Origin: Dokdonella_A sp039926425
GTDB lineage: Bacteria > Pseudomonadota > Gammaproteobacteria > Xanthomonadales > Rhodanobacteraceae
DNA length: 15,939 nt
Reading direction: 5' to 3'
Assembly (NCBI RefSeq): GCF_039926425.1
Contig: NZ_JBDSWZ010000214.1
Coordinates: 1 to 15,939 of the forward strand
Positions 1 to 6,451 of this stretch are shown in pieces. Position numbers and translations under genes: made by a program. The notes below the pieces were generated by a model. It had not been told where the DNA came from. It made no database searches and worked only from the letters and a program-made list of their open reading frames with translations. The stretch's first letter is position 1, and each line of letters opens with the position of its first letter.

Positions 1-1
1 T

Positions 2-1144
2 CGCGCGGAGCAACTTCGGCTCGCGGCGAGCCTCGTTCTCGCTGGACATCTCACGTCGCCTGCCGGCAATAACGCAGCGGAACGATACCTCGCGCTGATC
101 GCCGCGGACGAACAGGATCGCGACGCGCTGAAGGGAATCGGGCGCATCCTCGCCGCACTGTCGCTGAAAGCCTCGAACGCCATCGCCGAAGACGATCCGC
201 GCAGTGCGATCGAACCGATGGCCCAGGCAAACATGATCGCCGAGCGCGCGAAGATGAAGGCGGCGCCGGCATTTGCTGCCTTCGTCGCGCCCATCCACGA
301 CGCCGTCGAGAAACGTCGGGCGCGTTCGCGCGACCCGTTTGATCCGTCAATCGGCGCGATGACTCCGCTGGTGCCGGCGCTCGAACGAATCGATCCGGAG
401 CAGGCGCGTGCATTGAAGGCCGATATCGAACGCCCTGACGAACTTCTGCGCACGGGTGGAAAATTCCGCGATCCGGGCGGCTTCACCATGGCCGTGATGA
501 CGCGCAGCAGTGCAGCCGGCGCACGCATCGACCATCCTTTCGCGGTCGCCGGCACGGATGTCACGCGAGGCGGCTATGCAAGATTCGCCTCGGCCAGCGG
601 CCGACGTGCATCGCCGTGTCGCGAGTCGCAGGGCTTGCTGGCCCGCCTTGCACGGGGCGTCGATTGGCGCGCACCGGGCTTCACACAAACCGACCAGCAT
701 CCGGTGGTCTGCGTCAGCTGGGAGGACGCTGACGCCTATGCGCAGTGGCTCGGCAAACGCGTCGGTGCGCACTATCGACTGCCGACGTCACAGGAATGGC
801 TGCTGGCAGCGCAAGCGGCGGGCAAAGACACCAGCTGCCGCAACGCCAATATCGACCACGGCAGGACATGTGACGACGGCTTTCCACACACCTCCCCGGT
901 TGGCCGGTTCGCAGCGACGCCGCAGGGGCTCTACGATGTTTCTGGAAACGTCAGTGTCTGGGTCGATGGGTGCGCAAGAGGCGCAGGCGGCAGCGGCTGC
1001 GCCGCGCGCACCTTCCGTGGTTTGTCGTGGAACGACGACGGAGACGAATCGAACCTCGCCCGATCGGACACCGCCGCGGGCAACCTCGGCTACGCGAACG
1101 TCGGGTTCCGTCTGGTCCGCGAACTGCCCTCGCCAAAAGAGTGA
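2..1144 (+). CDS. Protein with C-terminal FGE/SUMF1-like domain (5'-truncated by window edge)
   Basis: The reading frame is open from base 2, so the true start lies outside the window; 380 residues are visible. Fragment residues 1-72 are Ala/Leu-rich helices (for example LTSPAGNNAAERYLALIAAD) of the kind that precede the FGE-sulfatase domain in proteobacterial Ser/Thr-kinase fusion proteins. From about residue 155 to 377 the chain follows the sulfatase-modifying-factor fold, with VAGTDVTRGGYARF, PVVCVSWEDADAYAQWLG, YRLPTSQEWLLAA, GLYDVSGNVSVW and a C-terminal GNLGYANVGFRLVRE. True formylglycine-generating enzymes bind copper through a Cys pair shortly before the NxGFR end. Here that stretch (FRGLSWNDDGDESNLARSD) has no cysteine, so oxidase activity is unlikely and a binding or structural role is more plausible. 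The stop at 1142-1144 lies 74 bp before the DUF502 gene on the same strand. An N-terminal kinase is only inferred from such fusions; nothing in the window shows it. Confidence 0.8.
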   Translation, partial: RAEQLRLAASLVLAGHLTSPAGNNAAERYLALIAADEQDRDALKGIGRILAALSLKASNAIAEDDPRSAIEPMAQANMIAERAKMKAAPAFAAFVAPIHDAVEKRRARSRDPFDPSIGAMTPLVPALERIDPEQARALKADIERPDELLRTGGKFRDPGGFTMAVMTRSSAAGARIDHPFAVAGTDVTRGGYARFASASGRRASPCRESQGLLARLARGVDWRAPGFTQTDQHPVVCVSWEDADAYAQWLGKRVGAHYRLPTSQEWLLAAQAAGKDTSCRNANIDHGRTCDDGFPHTSPVGRFAATPQGLYDVSGNVSVWVDGCARGAGGSGCAARTFRGLSWNDDGDESNLARSDTAAGNLGYANVGFRLVRELPSPKE

Positions 1145-1218
1145 CCCTTCGCAAACACGCCGCGCCGGCCTGTGTCGACGACGCTTCATCCAACCTTCCC
1201 CCACTCCGGTGAGTCCCG

Positions 1219-1863
1219 ATGCGTCCCCTGTACGTCCAGCGTTACCTTCTCACCGGCTTGCTCACCTTCATTCCGATATGGCTGACGTGGATCGTCTTCA
1301 AATCGATCTTCTCGGTGCTCTCGCAGGTCAACCTGCCGTGGGTGGCTGCGCTGTTCGATGCACTTGCGCGATGGTTTCCCGAGTCACTGGGACGGATCAA
1401 CCAGGGATGGCTGACCTCATTGCTCGCCTTCATCGTGACGGTCGTTGCGTTGTACCTGATGGGATTCGCGACGAACCGCGTGATCGGTCGACGCATGCTC
1501 GACGCGTTCGAGTCGCTGATCGAGCACATTCCAATCGCCCACACCATCTACAGCGGCACCAAGAAGCTCATGAGCATCCTGCAGAACAAGCCGAACGGAA
1601 CGCAGCGCGTCGTGCTGATCGGGTTTCCGTCTCCGGAGCTCAAGACGATCGGCTTCGTCACGCGCGTGTTCCTCGATTCCAGCGGGGCGGAGCTGGCAGC
1701 GGTGTATGTGCCGACCACGCCCAATCCGACCGGAGGCTATCTGGAGATCGTGCCGATCGAACACCTGATCGCCACCGACTGGAGCGTCGACCAGGCGATG
1801 GCCTTCATTCTTTCCGCTGGCGCGGCGGGTCCGGACACTTTGCCGTTCAAACTCACACGCTGA
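1219..1863 (+). CDS. DUF502 family inner-membrane protein
   Basis: This 214-residue protein matches the DUF502/COG2928 family, whose function is unknown. Two hydrophobic segments are visible, at about residues 9-33 and 65-84, with a short loop between them and a soluble C-terminal domain. Family hallmarks are the IPIAHTIYSGTKKL stretch (104-117), the VLIGFPSPELKTIGFVT strand region (132-148) and the VPTTPNPTGGYLEIVP motif (164-179). The length is typical of the family. The ATG start is supported by a Shine-Dalgarno-like GGTGAG at 1208-1213, five bases upstream. It follows the FGE-like gene on the same strand and could be co-transcribed with it. It converges on the SRPBCC gene downstream. No function should be assigned beyond membrane location. 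Confidence 0.9.
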   Translation: MRPLYVQRYLLTGLLTFIPIWLTWIVFKSIFSVLSQVNLPWVAALFDALARWFPESLGRINQGWLTSLLAFIVTVVALYLMGFATNRVIGRRMLDAFESLIEHIPIAHTIYSGTKKLMSILQNKPNGTQRVVLIGFPSPELKTIGFVTRVFLDSSGAELAAVYVPTTPNPTGGYLEIVPIEHLIATDWSVDQAMAFILSAGAAGPDTLPFKLTR

Positions 1864-1880
1864 CGCCAGCGCTGCATGTC

Positions 1881-1936
1881 GGACCGGTCCCGGGGTCGTC
1901 GATCCGCGCGGCAAGGCGACGAGCCCAACCGCGCGG
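1881..1936. repeat. Palindromes in the convergent intergenic gap (possible bidirectional transcription end)
   Basis: The 85-bp gap between two convergent genes holds a perfect 10-bp palindrome GGACCGGTCC (1881-1890) and two copies of the 8-bp palindrome CCGCGCGG (1904-1911 and 1929-1936). The two CCGCGCGG copies can pair with each other across a 17-nt loop. There is no T-tract on either side, so this is not a canonical intrinsic terminator. Its position makes a transcription-end role plausible but unproven, and GC-rich DNA produces such palindromes by chance. Confidence 0.3.
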
Positions 1937-1948
1937 CGATGATGCGGA

Positions 1949-2476
1949 CTACTTCCCCTCGACGACGGTCTTGAGATTGTCGAGTCCGCCGCGATAAACG
2001 CTGGCGATCGTCTTGGTCGCGGTGGCGTCGTTTGCATCGGCGGGCGGGTTCGGACCGACGTGCTTGCGCTTGAACGTGCCGGACCAGGTCACCTTGCTGC
2101 GACCCTTGCCAGCCGCCTTCACCACCAGCGTCGAGTTGTAGTCGCTGACCGGCAGCACGCCTTTGAGGATCATGTAGCTGAAGCGGTGATGCTTCTCATC
2201 GAATGCGGTGAGCTTCTCGTTGATGGTTCCGCCATCCTGCAGCGTGAGAAGGCGTTCCGCACCAACGGTGTTGTTCGTGCCCGTGACGATCTTGTCGCTC
2301 GCCACCGCAGGATGCCAGGTGTTCAAGCCGTCGAAATCCTTCACCTTTGCCCATACGTCGTCTGGCGATGCGTGGATCATCACGCTTTCATGGACGTTGA
2401 GCATCGGCGCTGCGGCCGCGTATGCAGCGGGCAGCATTGCAACGAGGGCAAGCAGAACGGCGTGGTAGCGTTTCAT
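1949..2476 (-). CDS. Periplasmic SRPBCC (MxaD-like) protein
   Basis: This 175-residue protein begins with a clear signal peptide (MKRYHAVLLALVAMLPAAYA, then Ala-Ala-Ala), so it is probably exported. The rest is an SRPBCC/polyketide-cyclase-like fold resembling the MxaD group. It has an N-terminal beta strand (LNVHESVMIHASPDDVWAKV), FDGLNTWHPAVA (48-59), GAERLLTLQDGGTINEKL (72-89), LPVSDYNSTLVVK, SKVTWSGTF and a C-terminal helix with VYRGGLDNLK. SRPBCC folds form a hydrophobic ligand cavity; the ligand here is unknown. The ATG at 2476 was chosen because the signal peptide starts there and a GAGAAG element lies six bases upstream. The same frame stays open for 103 more codons upstream but is Arg-rich and looks non-coding. 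There is no methanol-oxidation gene nearby, so the MxaD resemblance is structural only. Confidence 0.88.
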   Translation of the reverse strand: MKRYHAVLLALVAMLPAAYAAAAPMLNVHESVMIHASPDDVWAKVKDFDGLNTWHPAVASDKIVTGTNNTVGAERLLTLQDGGTINEKLTAFDEKHHRFSYMILKGVLPVSDYNSTLVVKAAGKGRSKVTWSGTFKRKHVGPNPPADANDATATKTIASVYRGGLDNLKTVVEGK

Positions 2477-2921
2477 CGCGGACTTCTCGAGTGGGCCTGT
2501 GGATCGGCTGCAGCCAGCCCGAATACGCCGGACGGTGCGATTGGCGCAATCTGCCACAACCGCCGGAGGAGTGCGAATGCGGCGCAGCAGGGGACGCCCG
2601 TGGCGCGCTCGTTCCCGTGACCGCCGCGCAGGATGCACTGCATCTGGAGCGATCCGGGCGTGTCTGCGGAAGTTCGCTAACGGACGCGGATCGTTGCAGC
2701 TACGGACGGCAGACTCAACCGGGAATTGACCTGTGCGGCTGTCCGCGGGTCGGTGTAAGCCGGTGGTGCGTCTCGATGCGACCAAGGGAAACCAACAGCT
2801 CCCGAAGAAACGTGAGTCGGTGTGTGATCCTCGGCGGCGTCATGGGCGCGCAGCGGAATCTTTCGCGCCGCGCGCCTCGGTAGACGTCGACATGGCGAAC
2901 GTCTGGCACATAAAAATCCTG
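2477..2921. other. 445-bp intergenic stretch without a convincing gene
   Basis: This lies between the start of the SRPBCC gene and the end of the signalling operon, both on the minus strand. Open frames here translate to Arg/Ser-rich, low-conservation-looking peptides, and I accept none. It should contain the SRPBCC promoter. A weak minus-strand candidate is TTGCGC (2544-2549) and TATTCG (2520-2525) with an 18-bp spacer, only a partial sigma-70 match. A perfect 10-bp palindrome GGCTGCAGCC sits at 2506-2515, about 30 bp upstream of the SRPBCC start, and could be an operator or chance. No tRNA or known RNA structure is evident. Confidence 0.5.
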
Positions 2922-2931
2922 TCAGGACAGG
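2912..2931 (-). terminator. Short intrinsic-terminator-like hairpin at the end of the signalling operon
   Basis: On the minus strand, CCTGT (2931-2927), a 4-nt loop and ACAGG (2922-2918) form a five-base-pair stem. One A follows, then five T residues (2916-2912). The stop codon of the EAL-domain gene lies at the loop/3' arm junction. The stem is short, so termination may be partial or Rho-assisted. Confidence 0.4.
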
Positions 2932-5900
2932 CCTTCACCGGTACCGCGCTGACTCAGGAACTTCTGCTCGAACACATCTGCTGGCACGGCTTGACTGATC
3001 AGATACCCCTGCATTTCGTCGCAATTCAAAAGCCGCAGCAGACCAGCTTGGTCTTCCGTCTCGACGCCTTCCGCGACCACATTGATTTTCAGCGACCGCG
3101 CGAGCGAGATGATCGTGGAAACCAGCGCCAGACCCCGCTGCGAGCCGGTCATTTCGGCAACAAACGAGCGATCGATCTTGAGCGTGTTCAACGGCAGCTT
3201 GGCCAGATATCCGAGCGACGAAAAACCGGTGCCGAAATCATCCAGCGCCACCGAGACGCCCATCACGCTGATTGCGTGAAGGCAATCGCGGCCGTACTCG
3301 ACGTCTTCCATGATCATGCTTTCGGTGAGCTCCAGCTCCAGGCCGGCCGCCGCCCGCGGATCGCGTCCGATGAGCTCGCGGATCTCGCCGACGAAGCCGC
3401 GGTCACGCAGTTGCAGCGGCGACACATTCACCGCGATCGGCTTGACGTCAATGCCCGCGTCGAGCCAGCGCAGATAGTCGGCCGAAGCCGTGCGCATCGC
3501 CCAACGCCCAACCTCGTGGATGAGTCCGGTTTCCTCCAGGACGGGAATGAATTCCGCCGGCGGCACCGGCACGCCTGATGGGCGTTTCCAGCGCAGCAGG
3601 GCCTCCGCGCCCGTCAACGCGCGTTTGTCGAGACTCACTTTCGGCTGGTAGTGCACTTCGAATTCGTTGTTCGTCAGCGCCTGCCGCAACTGGTTTTCCA
3701 AGACCAGAGCGCGCGAAACGTGGTCGTTCATTGAGGTCTCGTAAAACACATAGCGTTCGCCGCGCAGCTTGGCCTTCTTCAACGCTGCTTCGGCGTTGCG
3801 GAACAGGGTTTCCGCGTCGGTGCCGTCGTTCGGATACTTTGCAATGCCCGCCTTGGCAACGATGTGAAGCGCGTTGCCGTTTGCGAGGAACGGCTGTCGC
3901 AGGAACGTCTCCATGGTCCGCTCGACCAGGTGCAGAAGATTGCCGCCCGGGCGCAGCACTGGCAGCACCAGCGCGAAGTGATCCGAGCCGACGCGCGCCC
4001 ATAGCTCGGGGCCGCCGCCATTGCGGATCAGCCAGCTGGCGACATGCTGCAGCAGTCGGTCGCCCGCAGTCCGACCAAGGGAATCGTTGACGTTGCGGAA
4101 ACGCTCCACGTCGAAGATCAACACGGCAAGCTCAGTGCCAGCGCTCGCTGCAGTGCGCACGAACTGGGCAACGCGCTCGAGAAAAAGATTGCGGTTGGCA
4201 AGGCCGGTCAGCTCATCGTAATAGGCGAGGTATTCGAGCCGCTCACGCTTGTCGATATGGTCGATCGCGAAGGCGATGTCGCCGGCCAGCTCGCCGAGCA
4301 GCTTCATTTCTTCCGCGTGGAAGAACTCCGGCTCGCTGGCGTAGAGGCACAGCACACCGACCGCCCGCTCGCCGACGATCAACGGCATGACCGCCAGCGA
4401 GCACACGCCAGCCTGCGCATAGCGTCGGCCGAATGTCGCGCGCGGGTCGGTCAGCAGATTGTCGGAAACGAGTGGCATCTTCGTCCGGAGCGCCGTTGCG
4501 ACCATCGTCGATCCGTAGTCTCGCGAGGTCAGACGGTATTCGACGTCCCGCAGCAGTGCGTCGTCTTTGCCGAACGATGCAATTCGCGTCGCCTTGACGC
4601 CTTCCGCGTCGACCACGACGATCATCGCCATCGAGAACCGGCCCACTTCGACGGCAATGCGACAGGCTTCGGAAAACAGCTCTTCGCGTTCGCGCACGCG
4701 CACGATCAGCGCATTGACCCCACTCAGGATTGCGTAGACGCGATTGAGGTACTTGATGCGCGTCTCGCTGTTCTTGCGCTCCGTGATGTCCCAGTTGACT
4801 CCGATCATGCGCGACGGCGAACCGTCCGCTGCAGGTTGAACGAGTCCGTGCACGGCGAGCCAGCGACGCTCGCCGTCCGGGCGAATGATACGGTACTCGG
4901 AGTGATAGTCGTGCTTTCCAGCGAGCGCAGCCGCGAGTTCGGCGTCGGCCAGAGCGCGGTCATCGGCGTGCAGTGCACGACGCCAGACGTCGACCGTGCA
5001 TTCCAGTTGCGGTCCGTCGATGCCGAACAGGCTGCAGGTTTGCGCGTCCCAGTGCAGCACGCCGCGATTGACATCCAGATCCCACACGCCGATGTGGGCC
5101 GAGCGGGTGGCGAGGGCCAGCCGGTCCAGGCTTTCGCGAACGGCGGCCTGCGCCTGCTGACGCTCGGTGATGTCACGCTGCACGGCAACGAAATGCGTCA
5201 CCCGATTCGCTGCATTGCGCAGCGGGGTGATGATCCATGCCTGCAGGTATTCAGTGCCGTCCTTGCGGTAGTTGATCGCTTCGCCTTCGAACTGTTCACC
5301 GCGCTGCAGCGTCTCCCGCAGGCGGCGCAACGTGGCGCGGTCGGTGCGCGCTCCGGCGAGCATGCGCGGCGTCCTGCCAAGCACCTCGCGTGCCGCATAG
5401 CCGGTCATGCGCGTGAAGGCGGGGTTGGCGAACACGATGCGCGGGCCCGGCTCGTCGAGCTCCGCATCGGTGATCAGGATCGACTCGCCCGATTGCATCA
5501 CGGCAGAGTTGAGCAGCCTCAGCATCACGTCGGCGCTGTTGCGCTCTCCGATGTCGGTTAGCAGGACGCGGTTGGTTTCTTCCAGCTCCAGCGTCTTTTG
5601 CTCGAGCTTTCGAACGAGCACCTGGTTGTAGACCTTGCTCAACACATCCGGGGCGCCCAGCGGTTTTTGCGGCGAATCTGGCATCCGGGAGCTGCCGTTG
5701 GCCTCCACGGTACGCACGCGCTGCATGAAGACGTCGGGCTCCGTGGGCTTCAGGATGAAGTCGTCCGCGCCCCAGCTGAAAGCCAGCCCCCGGTCCTCCG
5801 GCTCCGTGTAGGTCGACGTGTAGACGATGAATGGCACGCTGCGCAGTTGCGCGTCCGCCTTCCAGTGGCGCAACAAGGTGTAGCCGTCCATGACCGGCAT

Positions 5901-6062
5901 CAGCAGGTCGGAGATCACCAGGTCCGGAGGACGCTGTCGGGCAATCGAAAGTGCCTCCGCGCCGTCGTGGGCCGCTTCCACCGTGTAGCTGTTTGCGGCC
6001 AGGAGTGCCTGCAGGTAGGACAGGTTCTCCTCGGTGTCATCGACCAGCAGAACGTGTGTCAC
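2922..6062 (-). CDS. REC-PAS-PAS-GAF-GGDEF(degenerate)-EAL c-di-GMP phosphodiesterase response regulator
   Basis: This 1046-residue soluble protein should be a phosphorylation-controlled c-di-GMP phosphodiesterase. The receiver spans about 3-120, with acidic pair D8-D9, phospho-acceptor D52 (VISDLLMP) and K105. A coiled-coil helix (about 145-175) leads into PAS domains at about 178-302 and 311-431, a GAF domain at about 454-606, a GGDEF domain at about 610-770 and an EAL domain at about 785-1035. The GGDEF signature reads RVGSDHF (GSDHF at 692-696), and the RxxD inhibitory site is replaced by GGPE, so cyclase activity is unlikely. The EAL residues look complete: E820 in EALLRW, N879, E911 in ELTE, D941-D942 in DDFGTG, K962 in KIDRS, E998 in AEGVE and Q1018 in QGY. 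The GTG start at 6062 is supported by AAGGAG five bases upstream, and it overlaps the stop of the upstream receiver gene as GTGA. An upstream ATG in the same frame would add 34 unlikely residues. Confidence 0.92.
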   Translation of the reverse strand: MTHVLLVDDTEENLSYLQALLAANSYTVEAAHDGAEALSIARQRPPDLVISDLLMPVMDGYTLLRHWKADAQLRSVPFIVYTSTYTEPEDRGLAFSWGADDFILKPTEPDVFMQRVRTVEANGSSRMPDSPQKPLGAPDVLSKVYNQVLVRKLEQKTLELEETNRVLLTDIGERNSADVMLRLLNSAVMQSGESILITDAELDEPGPRIVFANPAFTRMTGYAAREVLGRTPRMLAGARTDRATLRRLRETLQRGEQFEGEAINYRKDGTEYLQAWIITPLRNAANRVTHFVAVQRDITERQQAQAAVRESLDRLALATRSAHIGVWDLDVNRGVLHWDAQTCSLFGIDGPQLECTVDVWRRALHADDRALADAELAAALAGKHDYHSEYRIIRPDGERRWLAVHGLVQPAADGSPSRMIGVNWDITERKNSETRIKYLNRVYAILSGVNALIVRVREREELFSEACRIAVEVGRFSMAMIVVVDAEGVKATRIASFGKDDALLRDVEYRLTSRDYGSTMVATALRTKMPLVSDNLLTDPRATFGRRYAQAGVCSLAVMPLIVGERAVGVLCLYASEPEFFHAEEMKLLGELAGDIAFAIDHIDKRERLEYLAYYDELTGLANRNLFLERVAQFVRTAASAGTELAVLIFDVERFRNVNDSLGRTAGDRLLQHVASWLIRNGGGPELWARVGSDHFALVLPVLRPGGNLLHLVERTMETFLRQPFLANGNALHIVAKAGIAKYPNDGTDAETLFRNAEAALKKAKLRGERYVFYETSMNDHVSRALVLENQLRQALTNNEFEVHYQPKVSLDKRALTGAEALLRWKRPSGVPVPPAEFIPVLEETGLIHEVGRWAMRTASADYLRWLDAGIDVKPIAVNVSPLQLRDRGFVGEIRELIGRDPRAAAGLELELTESMIMEDVEYGRDCLHAISVMGVSVALDDFGTGFSSLGYLAKLPLNTLKIDRSFVAEMTGSQRGLALVSTIISLARSLKINVVAEGVETEDQAGLLRLLNCDEMQGYLISQAVPADVFEQKFLSQRGTGEGLS

Positions 6063-6451
6063 GGGCTCTCCTTGGCAGGGTGACGTGCAGCGCGGTACGG
6101 CAGTAACTGGTCGATGAAAGCCTGCGGATCGATCGGCTTCTCGATGTAGGCAGTGAAGCCGCACTCGAAGGCTTTTTCGCGGTCACCCGACATCGCATAC
6201 GAGGTGATCGCAATGATGGGCACCGACGCAAACGAAGGAGTGGTGCGGAGCGCGCGAGCCACTGCATAGCCGTCCATCAGCGGAAGCTGGATGTCGAGCA
6301 GGATCACATCGGGCAGGTGCTTGAGCGCGATCGCGAGCCCGCTCGGTCCATCTGCTGCGCTGACCACCGTATAGCCTGCATGTTCGAGCAGGAACGTCGC
6401 GAGATACCGGTTCTGGTCGTTGTCTTCGATGAGCAGCGCGGTACACCTCAT
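6059..6451 (-). CDS. Stand-alone response regulator receiver (DivK-like)
   Basis: This 130-residue protein is a single CheY/DivK-type receiver with no output domain. Visible residues are the acidic pocket E9-D10 (LLIEDNDQNRYL), phospho-acceptor D53 (VILLDIQLPLMDG), T83 (IIAITSYAMSGD) and K105 (YIEKPIDP), all the residues needed for phosphorylation. The DNDQNRYL and DIQLPLMDGY sequences match the DivK-like subgroup, which works by protein-protein contact. The ATG at 6451 overlaps the stop of the kinase gene as ATGA, with no good Shine-Dalgarno of its own, which points to translational coupling. The stop overlaps the next gene as GTGA. It is likely phosphorylated by the adjacent kinase and may act as an intermediate or a competing phosphate sink for the downstream REC-EAL protein. 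A 273-residue frame extending upstream is antisense-like noise inside the kinase gene. Confidence 0.92.
   Translation of the reverse strand: MRCTALLIEDNDQNRYLATFLLEHAGYTVVSAADGPSGLAIALKHLPDVILLDIQLPLMDGYAVARALRTTPSFASVPIIAITSYAMSGDREKAFECGFTAYIEKPIDPQAFIDQLLPYRAARHPAKESP
6068..6073 (-). promoter_or_regulatory. Ribosome binding site deciding the GTG start of the REC/EAL gene
   Basis: The minus strand reads AAGGAG, five bases before the GTG at 6062. The site lies inside the end of the receiver gene, so translation of the EAL gene is probably coupled to its neighbour while also having its own binding site. It argues against the in-frame ATG farther upstream. Confidence 0.75.

Noticed and set aside
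510..1997. 495-residue plus-strand frame overlapping the FGE-like and DUF502 genes
   Set aside because: It spans two well-supported genes in another frame and has an Arg/Pro/Ser-rich translation with no domain signature.
2477..2785. 103-residue N-terminal extension of the SRPBCC protein
   Set aside because: The extension is Arg-rich and would bury the signal peptide. The ATG at 2476 has a fitting signal sequence and a ribosome-site-like GAGAAG.
5140..5470. First PAS domain of the EAL protein as a LOV photoreceptor
   Set aside because: It has LOV-like GR-x-x-R-M-L and NYRKDG blocks, but the flavin-adduct cysteine position of the NCRFL motif is Pro (GRTPRML), so a classical photocycle is not possible.
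4044..5561. 505-residue plus-strand open frame inside the EAL-domain gene
   Set aside because: It is antisense to clear PAS, GAF and GGDEF sequence and shows no domain or ribosome site.
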